In this document: positions 11,143 through 21,932 of the stretch, in pieces
Layout of the letters: each line of letters opens with the position of its first letter
Position numbering within the stretch: the first letter of the stretch is position 1
Origin: Dipteronia dyeriana
Taxonomy: Eukaryota > Streptophyta > Magnoliopsida > Sapindales > Sapindaceae
Direction of reading: 5' to 3'
DNA: 64,000 nt
Assembly: GCA_032871835.1 (NCBI GenBank)
Contig: CM065296.1
Coordinates: forward strand, 57,802,186-57,866,185
Translations under genes and position numbers: made by a program
The notes under the pieces: generated by a model
The model's database searches: none
What the model was told of the DNA's origin: nothing
The model's input: only the letters and a program-made list of their open reading frames with translations

Positions 11143-12525
11143 GATTTCTTTTTAATAACAAAAATTATATGAGTAAATAATCATGATAAAGCACTTTTGA
11201 AAATTTATCGTGAATTAAATGAGATAATTCAATCATAAAAATTCAACGGTGATCCAACACCTATAAATGTCACGCCTCCTTTGGGAGTTCGCAATATTTA
11301 CTAGTTGGACTAGGTCCCACCTAATTGTTAACATAACAACCAACGTTTTCTATTTTAGCCTTGTGATTTTATTAACAAGAACTCTCTGGAGGATATTAAT
11401 AAACTCACATTGAGTGTGTTACCAAGTTATCGACCTTCAATAAAGTCCCTCACGAATATCCCTCATTTGGGAGTAGATATCGTTTGGGCTAATTGTCTAG
11501 TCTATCCATGTAAGGAAATATCTTGCTAAATTCCATTCATGAAAACCTCTTGGGAGGTAATTCACGAAACATAAATCTCAACTAAACTTGGAGGCCGTAG
11601 GTGTTCCAAAACACCTTCTGCCACTCAATTGTTTAAGGCGTGTGATCGAATTCCAAAGAATGATTTACCAAGTTATCTAGATGCCAATTTAGATACTTAA
11701 ACCATTCAATGCATGTTCATACCAAAAGAGATATATGAGTAGCACTCCTATTCTATATGACATGTTGTCAAACAATGTCAAACATTGCAATATTCGAAAA
11801 AAAATATAAATAGCTACAATTTTGGTCCATCCTAGAAAAACAAGTAAATTACATATATCTTGGAATACAAGAACTCCTTTCTTGACGAACAAGTCTTCAC
11901 GTGACCTTCGTAGTTCGGACTTCTTTGGCTACCTCCCATGGGCGTGCACACCCCTTGCCCTTACCCTTACCCATAGGCGTGCGAATGTCACAAGCCCATA
12001 AAGGGCTGCCATGCGCATCCCATGGCTACCAAAAGGGCTGCCGTGCGCAGCCCATGCGACAACAAACGTGGCTGCACGTTCTTCGCACACACGTTCGTTG
12101 TTACGGCTCACACGGTCCAAAACTTGTTCCAGTTGCTCCTAATTCTTCAAACCTTCGAGTCTTCAAAACTTGAATGTATTACAGAAGAATTTACATATCA
12201 AAATACTGCAGTTTTTACTTTATTATTATTACAACAACAAAATAAAAAAAAAACTTAGCAACTACCAAGAAGGAAATTATGGCGATAATAGACCACCCTT
12301 CTTGTTACAATCCCTAAACAAAATACATTGAAATTCTAGGACCAAAATTGAGTAATAACAAACCACATATATAACATATATATATCCATACATTCCAATG
12401 TAAATATATATGTAAATACCTAGAGTGCCATCTCTTTCTAAAACATGCATATATACAATAAAAGAAAAAGATTCACGAACACATACATCAATTAATCAAG
12501 GGTACAACCAGGATCTGATACCAAT
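11143..12525 (-). other. A1 leader (5' untranslated region) with primer binding site
   Basis: A long non-coding leader between the 5' LTR and gag. It begins with a PBS at 12523-12512 (minus strand TGGTATCAGATC), one base off the canonical Met-tRNA initiator site TGGTATCAGAGC. The leader contains a GC-rich patch (11920-12125) and four CTCC-n-GGAG hairpin motifs (near 11276, 11385, 11462 and 11548), both kept in A2 and A3. I see no gene in it. Frames of 60-90 codons in the GC-rich patch occur on both strands and look like composition artefacts. Confidence 0.85.
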
Positions 12526-13159
12526 TGTAGGGACAAAACGGTTTAGAAGCGCAACGGAAACGTGAAAAAAATGAAATTTAGGGTTTGCGTATAATTTTTT
12601 TTTCTTTCCCTTTTATGCAATGAGAACCTTAACCCTAGATTAATTGATGTATATAAAAGTATCATACCTTTTTCGCATGATGATTGAACAAGCGCCAAAT
12701 TGATTCTGCAAGATCTTCCAATCCAATCATGAGCGTGAATCAGCTAGGAGTGTGGGCTCCCTTTCTTTAAATTTTATTCCTGAGGATGGAGACAAAGCAA
12801 AAATCTTTTCTTTGTTAGTTACAAATATCCTACAAGAGAAAAATCCAAGAACGTCTGGACACTTGTGAATTATCAATCAATTTGATTGAAACTCGCTTGA
12901 ACCTTGATTCAATGTTGTACACAAAACCCTTTTGATGTAAAGGATACTAGTGTACTATTGAAAAGAAAAACGTTCTCTTTTCTTGTTTTCACCTTGGCCG
13001 AATTCCGCACCCTTTTTCTATGAGTTGATTGAACTTTGTCTAGACCAAAAACTGATTTTTCTCCCTCAAAATTCACTCTTACTATGCCAAATTCTCTCTT
13101 GAAAATTACCTAGGCATGGCAAAAATTTTCATCATAGACTTCTTAGGGCTGGCCGAAAA

Positions 13160-13244
<85 letters not shown>

Positions 13245-15025
13245 GGATCATAAATCCTTTCCTAAGAAGGATTTGCTTGGTTCGCAAGAATCCTTTCCTT
13301 AAGTGGATTTATTTGGTAGTTAAGAATCCTTATCTTAAAGGAATTCTATCATTTTGTATATATATATATGGGCTGTCCTAGTTTTATATGCTATAGATTA
13401 AGATCACAAATCCTTTCCTAAGAAGGATTTACTTGGTAGTTAAGAATCCTTACCTTAGGTAGATTTACTTGGTGGTTAATAATCCTTTTCAAAAAGGAAT
13501 TCTATCCTCAACCAAGACTCCTAATCCAACTCAATAATGTATTTGTAACCATATTAAAGACTTCCTAATTTGATTAGATAAATAATTCCTTTTATTTATC
13601 TACTTATCAAATATAGTCTTTAACATTAACTATACTACCAACAATAGTATAGTTTTAGGAGACCATCTTCTAATAGGAAAAGATTTCGACTTTTAACTAA
13701 ATAATTAATTAATCAACAAATTAATTAATTTCCATTTAATTAAATAATAATAAAATAAAAATAATATATTTAAGCTATTCACCATAGCCTTTGCCGCCCA
13801 TACCTAGTATAAAGGCCTTGTATTATTTTTCTCATTTAATTAAATCCATTGGACCTTGACAAAAAGTCCACATGTGAACTAGACCTATTCTTACAAAAAG
13901 AAACAAGTTCACATGCCTTATTACAGTTCTAGATGGACCCCTTTTGGTCCGGTAGAATATATTAAGTGATCCATGCAAGTTCGTGTGGATTGGGGATCTT
14001 GGCGGGCTATATAAATTTAAGCTCTAATAGGCATAACCCAATCACAATCAACAAATGATTCACTTAGGTCCGATCTATTAAATTTTAGTTCATTCCACTA
14101 AAGAACTAAAATTGAACTCTTAAATAAAGATAGAATAAGTTTATGTTACTCATTCATACCCTAGACAACCTTATTGGAGAAAGTGTATCCTCGTGAAGAA
14201 TACCAGTAATCGTCAAGAGCTCATAGACCGCCTATAGCTCGCCAAGTTACCATATTTACTCATATGACCACATTTTGAACTTGGATATTTTGACTTGTCC
14301 AGAAGCCATGTTTCAATAGACACTATTGAAAACTTAACGTTAAGATTTAATATCCAATACCTCAAAACATCCATATGATGGTATTTTACTCTCATTCAAT
14401 AAATGGGGCCACGATGTCCATATATATAAATGAAGTCCTCTATCGATTAACAAATGAATACCACCAAACCATCAAGGATAGACTATGCTATATAATCGTA
14501 CTCTTTGATAGCTCAAATGATAACATTTGCAACCATAAGTCCATCATTTTTCTCAGGATTGAGTTAGACTCTTCGATTGTCTTCAAATGAAAACTTTTAT
14601 CCATTGACGGTTCTAGATAAAGTTTTTAATTTTGATCGTATTCAATGCACCCAGTGCACTAGATTATTTTGCCCAAAGGCACCACACTTTGATGATTTTA
14701 GACTCATCATAACACATTTGATCCCACTCAAATGGTAGCAAAAGAATCTACAACTTTAACAAGATAAAGGGGCCCAACCTTCTATCTTAAGTTGTGAATA
14801 TTATTCAAGACTAACTAAAGAATTGTGTCTACCTCATACATATCTAGATGTATGAACAATTCTTCTTTTCTCATAGTCTTTTGACCTTATGATTATTTTC
14901 TTTTGACAATTATAATAGTTAAACTATAAATGCTATAAGATTTGTTAAACTAGAAATCACTTTATTCATATGAAACGATTGTTAATTACAATATTACACT
15001 CTTGCTATCGAGCATAATCCTAACA
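12526..15025 (-). mobile_element. A1 5' LTR (2500 bp)
   Basis: Full-length copia A LTR with ends TGTAGGG / CCTAACA on the plus strand. It contains a dinucleotide microsatellite (13161-13241), a set of AAGAATCCTTTCC-type repeats (13250-13500), and the overlapping divergent 71- and 60-codon frames at 14375-14590 (+) and 14213-14395 (-). In the element's own orientation the 71-codon frame is antisense and the 60-codon frame is sense. Confidence 0.94.
13161..13241. repeat. (CA)n(TA)n microsatellite in A1 5' LTR
   Basis: About 42 bases of CA repeat run directly into about 38 bases of TA repeat. The matching site in the A1 3' LTR (6880-6895) holds only a few units of each, so the tract expanded, or contracted, after insertion. 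Confidence 0.97.
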
Positions 15026-15342
15026 ATAAGAACATGCAAATAGAATACTCGGGACCATTAAATCCTGAATGGGCGGAGAAGCCCGAAGGAGCATGCTAGC
15101 CGAGCAAGGTCAAATGTCCTTTGCAAAAAGGCAAACCCGATGCACCAGCTCGGGACACTATCGGGAAAAATTCTGGTGAAATGCGTAGCTGTGTTAAGCA
15201 ACTCAAGAGGCTTAACGATTCGGCAAACCCTTGCACATAAAAACTGGGGAGATGTCCTCAGTAATGCGTAATGAATCGAACGTATGATTATGGTGAGCCA
15301 TGATGTAATGTTCGGGTAGCAACCGTGTATGAAACACAAGTA
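15026..15342. other. T1 spacer after A1
   Basis: T1 sequence resuming after the right ATAAG duplication. It has the ACTCGGG vocabulary seen elsewhere in T1. A minus-strand frame of 93 codons (15058-15339) has no recognisable motif, and I do not call it a gene. No other feature is seen. Confidence 0.5.
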
Positions 15343-15725
15343 TAAACTTCTGTTTTAAGATGACACGGTTAATAATACCAGCCAGTTTAATAAGATACTT
15401 GGCAAAAAGATAACAAGAGCCAATTTAATAAGATACTTGACATTAAAATTATTCGAGTAACAACCGTTTTAAGAAGATACTCGGTGAAGTTACCCGAACA
15501 TCAGAGTTAGCCAGTTTAATAAGATACTTGGCATGAAGACTACAAGAGCTAGTTTAATAAGATACTTGGCATTATTCGGGTGACAACCAGTTTAATAAGA
15601 TACTCGGTCAAGTTATCCGAACACTAGAAATAGCCAATTTAATAAATCGCAAGAGCCAATTTAATAAGATACTTGGCGGTCAGAGCTATTCGAAAAACAA
15701 CCGGTTTAGTAAGATACTCGAACAT
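15343..15725. repeat. T1 tandem array downstream of pol
   Basis: About ten degenerate copies of TTTAATAAGATACTTGGC occur, spaced about 35 bases or about 70 bases apart, alternating with a TCGGTnAAGTTATCCGAACA-like partner. The array lies between pol and the antisense gene. That is the same place as the 99 bp arrays of T4 and T6, but its sequence is unrelated to theirs. Confidence 0.85.
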
Positions 15726-15926
15726 TAGAGTTGTATAACATACTCGGCAACAGTCAAGAAATTTCTTTAGTAATGAAAACAGATCAAGACCATTCAGCTC
15801 AGAAGATAAACTCAGAAAAGATAAAACTTGGGATTTTATTAATCTCCAAAGAATTCTTTACAAAGAATTACAAATTTTTACAAATCTACAGAGAATTACA
15901 AAGAATTTTTTACAATCCTACAAAAA

Positions 15927-18805
15927 TCAAGGCTGTGAGAAATTCGAGCCCCTGCCAATACTTGGGTCAGGCACCATCTCGTACTCGTGGAGCAGACTTT
16001 CGTTAGAAGGCCAAGCAATTGTGTCAACTGAGTCATCCATCATTTGGTTGTAATCCTCTCATGGAATAGGCCTGACATCAGACTCAACACCCTCCACGAC
16101 CGACTCTTGACCAGCATAGAAGGTCGAAAGGGAGTGTTCGGATGGAATCTCTAAATGCATAGGATGAGGCTCTTTGCCTCAGCTACGATAGTAAGCACTC
16201 CATTTCTTCATCTTAGTTTGAAGAGACTCCAAGGACAGATCCACATGATGTTTGATTGACAGCTCCCAATTGGTTCGGGCCTTTTCAGTTGCCCGATTCT
16301 TGACTTTGAAGAATTCGCCAGCTAAAACCAGCCCTCGTTGAAACTCTCGAAGGAGAAGAGCATCATAGGCATAAGATCTTTTGAAACGATCCACACCCTG
16401 TACTTCAAGTTCCAGCCTAGCCTCTCGGGATAAGGATCAACTGTCAACGCTTGGCGCTCCAGATCTTTAATTTTCTGCTCATATACCGACTTAGACTGCT
16501 CCGATTCCTGCTCGGCCTTGAGTATTGATTCCTGGGCAGAAGACAATAAGTTCTGAAGTGATGTTGCTTTCTTTTCTGCCAAAGAAGCCCTTTCCTCGGC
16601 CTCCATCTGCTTTTCTAGACAGTGGTCGGTAAAACCTTGGGCAGAACCAACCTCTTGTTGATAAGCCGTTTCGACCCGAGCACGTTGGTCCTCACTTTCC
16701 TTGAGCTGAGCTTCGAGATGCCTTATTCTATCGGCTTGATTTTACTGCGTTTGAACCAGCTCAGCAAACTCGGCCACCTTATACCAAAAAGGTTTAATTA
16801 AAAATCTGAAAATCAGGCAAACAAGCAAAACAATTAAAGAAAAGGGGTTAACTTACATAAGATGCACCGTTGAAAAATTTCTGAAGACGGTCAATTAGAG
16901 AGCCATCTCGGAAACAACTCCAACGGTTGTCTCTGATAAAAGCATGACCAGATGACATCTCCCGCAGCATATCCTGGGGAAAAGGATATGAAGGAACCCC
17001 TGAGGATTCAGCCCCTAGACTTCCAACCTTGGGGGTAGGGGAACCCTTGTTCGGCTCTGAAGCTGTCGCATCCGCTGACGCTCCAACATCAATGCTCTGG
17101 GGAATCTCATCCACATCATCTTCATCGCTGGAATCAATGAATGAGACCACTCGAGGGGCCTTTAGTGGGTGAGTCAGGGATTTGACTGCTTTTCGCTTCT
17201 CACCCCGATAACGGTGGAAGCTCAGATCAACTGCGGGATCTTCCTGAGCATCATCCCGGAAAGACTCAAAGAATTTAGGATCCACAGGTACTCGTCCTGC
17301 AGAGGTATTACCTCTATCACCGGGGTCAGTTCGCTTGGCAGGCTCCTTACCGAGACCTTCACTCTACCCATGCCCGTCACCAGGCAGTTGAGTACCAGTG
17401 GGGCCACTTGGACCACTATTTTTCCTAGCTGTCGGTTGAAAAACGTCCTCAGGGACATCTTGGGGAATTTGCTCTCAACCGCATCAGTCTCCTTATCGAA
17501 CTCAGGAGGGCGATGCCTTCAATGCCTTGACGAGAAGCTTCTTTCCGACTCGCCTGAATAATTGACTACACTTGGCGAGCCCGAAGGTCACAGACGACGT
17601 CTGTATCATACACTTAGAAGAAAAAAGGAACCACATCAGAATGCAACAAAAAATATATAATGAAAGGAAAAGGTTACAAAAATCGATTACATAGCCTGCG
17701 TTGGCTCGAAATATTTTCGAAGAAGCCGAGCTCAATCATCTTCGACTTAACGAAGAGATAAGTCTTGCTCCTCTTCTCTAAAGTGCGAACTGTCGCCGGA
17801 GCAAGTCTGGTCAGCTTTGTATCGTTGTACTCGATTTTCTTCTTGTTCCAAATCTCGGTGGAACAGAAGAAATGGGGGACCTTCAACACCGTCCGAGTAC
17901 CCCCAGCTGAAACAGTAACTTCAAGCCCGAGACTACCTCTGGTGAAAAACCAACTGTTCTTTTAGAACTTGTTGGACGTAGGAAATCCCTATATAAAACC
18001 CCTCTTTTTAGGGTCATTAGAGATATCAGCTTCCTGACTCGCTTTTGTCTCCTTAGGGACTCAATAATCCGGTGAATTAGACATGAGGAAGTAAGTCCCC
18101 GACTTGCCCGATTGCCTCAGTGTAAATAAGTGACTGATTTCATTCGGGGATGGCGGCGATAAGTTCATCCGGCTGTACATGTTCCACATGCACATCAAAA
18201 TTTTGTAGCTATTCGGAGCCAGCTGAGCCGGAGCAATCCTTGCTTCAGCCAAAAACCAGACAATGAATGGCTGGAAGAGAAGAGTGACGCCGCAGTAGAG
18301 CATGGATCCGTATATCACCATCATACCCGAGGGAGGATTGCTGGAATCAGAGTGATCGAGTTAGGCAAATCGAATCGGGAATGATACTTTTCTATTTCAT
18401 CTGCCCTGACTACGTTCGGCTCGGTATCAAATCCACTCGGGTGAGTAGAAGAGAAAGAAAGGCGAGAGATTTCGGACGCCTCTTCAACATCGTTCTCGTT
18501 GACAGTCTGCTCCATGATCAGAATATCGCCTGAGTTATGCTTACGGACTTCACTTCTACTTTGATATTTTCCCATCCTTCGAAGAGGTACTCTGTGATCA
18601 GAAATATCAGAATCAGAACTAGATGAAGAACTCGATACAGAGCTAAAAGTGACGTCAGGGTGAAGACCAGAAACATCAACTTCTAAAAATGGAGGCTCAT
18701 CAGCAGGAATTTCCCCCAGTAATCTTCTAATGCAAGAAACTAACTGGAAATCCCCACGTTCTAATGCATCAAGAGCGACATTAAAAAGACGATGATGGGA
18801 AGATG
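15927..18805 (-). pseudogene. T1 antisense accessory gene (Transposase_28-like, coiled coil)
   Basis: The gene is transcribed opposite to T1. The N-terminal part (about 18785-18325) includes a Ser-rich acidic stretch and MGKYQSRSEVRKHNSGDI. After a frameshift comes FIVWFLAEARIAPAQLAPNS and SHLFTLRQSGKSGTYF, which resembles the Pfam 'putative gypsy type transposon' (Transposase_28) domain. Then WNKKKIEYNDTKLTRLAP leads to exon 1's end. GT-AG introns at 17601-17690 and 16778-16856 (minus strand) both split between codons. After the second intron a long Glu/Lys/Gln coiled coil (HLEAQLKESEDQRARVETAY) runs to about 16180. The end is at TGA 15927. Stops and frameshifts show decay. Function is unknown; Grande gene 23 is the closest precedent. 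Confidence 0.72.
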
Positions 18806-19289
18806 GCTCTATTAAAAACTAACCTTGAATAGAGTTTGATGCAAGATCTTCAATGGAAAGTCAAGATCGTCTGCGTAAAGAAATCTGGGTTGAAGAAATG
18901 TTTCTGTTGAGAAATCTCTAAGAATGAACCAACTCTGTCTTAGTGAAGAATTTAAAGAAATAAAAGCACGACACCCTAGATCTTAAGTCGGGAAAAAACA
19001 ATGATAAGGATTTATGACTTAGGTGGCACACAGGGAAACGTGTGAGTCATTTCTCATAAATGATATCGAAAAATGAAGAGGCAAGGGACACGTGTCAGAA
19101 GGAGAACTAGCTTTTACCGTCAGAACTCTAAAATGTCGCCATCATTAAAGATCTCGCGTAAAGAAACAAATCGAATTCGCAGGGTCTTCATTAAGACACA
19201 TCATTATGACAAGATATTTACTCGGGTATTGAAAAAGATACTGAACTAATTAAAATACTTTTGCCCGAAGAAACCATGTTCAACAAAAA
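18806..19289 (-). promoter_or_regulatory. likely promoter and 5' region of the T1 antisense gene
   Basis: This non-coding stretch lies upstream of the antisense gene. At 19088-19097 it has the perfect palindrome GACACGTGTC, an ACGT-core G-box/ABRE-type site in plants. An AT-rich TTTATTTCTTTAAAT at about 18955-18970 could act as TATA region. No experiment or alignment supports use; position and motifs only. Confidence 0.4.
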
Positions 19290-19305
19290 TATTTTAAGGG
19301 GGTAT
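19290..19305 (+). other. polypurine tract of T1
   Basis: TTTTAAGGGGG followed by TAT directly precedes an LTR start TGTCATATG. It fits the plus-strand primer site expected at the 3' end of a plus-strand element. Confidence 0.6.
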
Positions 19306-20384
19306 TGTCATATGTGAATTTTATCATACTTACACGTCATCAACAAGAGAGGATAAATTGCCAGGTGGACATCCGAATAGGCATTCAGAAAATATCCTAC
19401 AAGACATCACCAAAGAAGAGAACCCGAGTAAGCAGATATTGAAAAAAACCTAATCAAGGTCAATCGACATCGTATATTACTCGGGATCAGCTAACGGCAC
19501 TCGGGACTGGTTAAATAACACTTCTACTCGGGATCAAATGATGTTACTCAGGATCAAATGGCGTTACTCAGGACCAACAGGTATTGCTCTTACTCGGGAC
19601 AAACATGATGAAAATCAAATAAAGGCCCCAGTGCGTAGCTTACGTGGATCAAGTCATAAGGATACACAGAGATATCCATATCAAAAAGGAGTCCCAATAA
19701 AAATAGAATATTAAACAGGAAAGGTTCCCAATCAGGCAGCAACTTTATTTCTTCAAAAAGGCTGCTCCTATAAGGAAATAAGTCCTAATTGGACTACATT
19801 GCTAGAGTCCCATTCACTCTCAATACAGACTCCAAAACAAGAAAGAAGACAATCAGCTTCAAGCAAGTATATAATTGTAATTAAATACAAAAATTTATTA
19901 CTTGTACAAGGCAGATTAGGGCTCTATAAACATATAATTAGACCCATAATCTCGCCAAAAAAGAAGATAGACATCAATCAGTAGAAAAGTACAGAGAGAA
20001 GAAAGAGAGATCGAAAGCTTGTAACATTATAAATTCATAGTGGATTTTGGCTCGGTTGATCATTCAACCACCCGTGGACGTTTCTCCGGTCATCGGAGTT
20101 TTACCACGTAAAAATTTATCTTGTTTACTTTCTCCTCCTCTCTCTCTCTGAAATCACAGTCGAAATCCAATCCTTGTTGGCTTTTCTGATACAATCCAGA
20201 AATCAACGTCAACAATATCAATTTCCTGTATATACATATATTTTATTATTGTAATAATTTTTATATGTGTAAGTTCCGATAAAGAATTATGATCCAAAGT
20301 TCACTGGTCCCAGATCGTTTACGATATGTATTAAAAATTTTAAAACCTACTTCCGCTGCGTGACCCGTGAACGGGGCTCCAACA
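19306..20384 (+). mobile_element. LTR with TGT...ACA ends, T1 3' LTR or copia B 5' LTR
   Basis: The 1079 bp segment starts TGTCATATGTG after a polypurine tract and ends GGCTCCAACA immediately before a Met-type PBS. Inside are repeated ACTCGGGATCAAAT words shared with T1 (19480-19600), a TATA-like CTATAAACATATAA (about 19922), and a CACGTAAAAATTTATC stretch resembling copia LTR ends (20105-20121). The two sides therefore argue for different owners. Either one LTR is shared by a tandem or recombined pair, or two LTRs are joined inside this interval. Confidence 0.6.
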
Positions 20385-20575
20385 ATTGGTATCAGATCCA
20401 AAAAAAAAAATCGTAACTGGAAATTATTTTCGATGCTCTTGTATGTATGATTGTGTAGGAATGGTTTAAATTGACTGTATGCTGTTTTTGTATGTATATT
20501 AAGTTTTTTAATTTACAAAACATGGTTGATCGTTAATTATATAGTACTGTGGATTTAGGGTTTATGAGTTGTGTA

Positions 20576-20618
<43 letters not shown>

Positions 20619-21932
20619 ATCATTATTATTATATTTAAACTGTTATTGTATTGAAAAAAAAATGTAACCTATATTGAAGACCTGGAAAAATTGCAAAGAA
20701 AGATTCATGAAACGAATCGGAGTGACTTGAAGAGACTAGAAGACTCAGAAATTACAAAAAGACTAAGGAATGCCTTAAGAGTATTTTTGTAATTTTAGAT
20801 TCCATTTTATTTTTGATTAAATAATCCACAGTACTCGGTCAATTCATGTATGCTTTATATTATGTGATAATAAAAGCATTGTCATGTATACATATGTCAT
20901 TTAGATTAGATGTGCCTATACAAATATATTTGATATGTCATACATGCATCATAGCCCAATTTTTTATGTATTTTTTTTAATGAGATTAAAATGGGTAAAT
21001 AATAATTGTTTGTGAAAATGAGATTAGTTTTTTAATCGTAAAAACTTTGTAATTCTCATTAAATATTAATCTAGTTATTAAAGTGTTTAATAAGTTAGAT
21101 TAATAGGGTCATTTATTGTAATTATGATTAATATGATTAATTACCTAATAATAAATGAACTGAATAAAGTTTTAGAGTTTTAATAGTTAAAACTCGATAA
21201 ACACTACTATAATAATCTGACCTTAGTAAATAGTTTACAAAGGCTTAAATTATTCACAAATATATTAGATTTTTAATAGTTAAAAATCATAAATAATTTA
21301 TTAGTTAATTAGAATTTATTAGTTAATTAGAATTTATTAATAATAATGAACTAGTTACTGCGCTAGATAACTTGATTAAAGTTAGCCATTTGATCCTGTA
21401 GAGTCTAGGTGCATTAATGGATAATAGAAAACCCTAATTTTAAAATAATGAGTGGGAGAGGGATATATGACATATATATCCTGCGGTCTCCATCATTAGT
21501 TCAACACTGTGAGATCCGAGTGGGGCCTCATGACGGCTTTGCTTTCGTCCTCCCTAAGGAGGGTTTCCACAAAGGTAAATACCAAGGTTGACTTCCTAAC
21601 GGATAGGATTTCTGAGAGTATTTCAGGATTGACCGACCCTAAGATGGCAACTCTTGAGTTAAGCTCGTAAGATCTGAAATGGTGGGTTACACTCACGAAG
21701 GTTTTGATTAAGTTTGTTAATTAAATACCTGACTGAATAAACGATGACTGAACGATATGGAATAAGAGTTATTCTAGATTATCATTTGATTGAGAATGTC
21801 TCGGTCCAACATGCAAAGACTTGACCGACCTTAAGGCGGCACTTATTTGTGGTATGTTGGATTGTCGTGATATAGTAACTAGTTTTTGGGTAGTTCTAGT
21901 TCAATAAACATGTTCATGCATCATGTTTAAAT
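20385..21932 (+). other. copia B leader with primer binding site
   Basis: The PBS TGGTATCAGATC is at 20387-20398, three bases after the LTR. The leader is AT-rich and non-coding. It contains a (TTA)n microsatellite (20578-20617), a CTCCCTAAGGAGGG hairpin motif near 21550, and the phrase GACTGACC/GACCGACC repeated near 21630 and 21825. It continues after the solo LTR at 24252 and leads to the gag ATG at 24319. No other gene is seen. Confidence 0.7.
20578..20617. repeat. (TTA)n microsatellite
   Basis: About 13 uninterrupted TTA units in the copia B leader, followed by imperfect units to about 20632. Confidence 0.97.

Larger units (their letters stand above)
6245..15025 (-). mobile_element. A1: complete copia A element in T1, TSD ATAAG
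   Basis: Both LTRs, a primer binding site, a polypurine tract and degenerate gag-pol are present on the minus strand. The ends are TGTAGGG (6245) and CCTAACA (15025), flanked by a perfect 5 bp target duplication ATAAG (6240-6244 and 15026-15030). The insertion therefore occurred into an existing T1. Gag has lost its centre and the protease; RT, RNase H and integrase contain stops. The 3' LTR is 1431 bp and the 5' LTR 2500 bp, mainly because of one deletion of about 1 kb. The element cannot be autonomous. Confidence 0.95.
434..20384 (+). mobile_element. T1: Ty3/gypsy Tat-type element, interrupted by A1
   Basis: T1 runs gag-protease-RT-RNase H-second RNase H-integrase on the plus strand to about 6043. 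It resumes at 15026 after the A1 insertion with a spacer, a tandem array, a minus-strand antisense gene and a polypurine tract (19290-19305). The dual RNase H and the antisense gene before the 3' end are marks of the Tat lineage. Its 5' LTR and leader are not seen, because a copia A LTR lies directly upstream of gag. All coding parts carry stops or frameshifts. The LTR at 19306-20384 is taken as its 3' LTR, but that assignment is uncertain because a copia-type primer site follows it. Confidence 0.8.

Noticed and set aside
15058..15339. 93-codon minus-strand frame in the T1 spacer
   Set aside because: No homology that I recognise, no promoter, and only one copy available to test conservation.
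20387..20398. tRNA-like sequence TGGTATCAGATC (also 57329, 12512, 25612)
   Set aside because: It is the complement of a tRNA 3' end, that is a primer binding site; no cloverleaf surrounds it.
20385..21932. Possible host gene between elements
   Set aside because: It is framed by a PBS and a copia gag ATG and has no long frame, so a retrotransposon leader explains it better.
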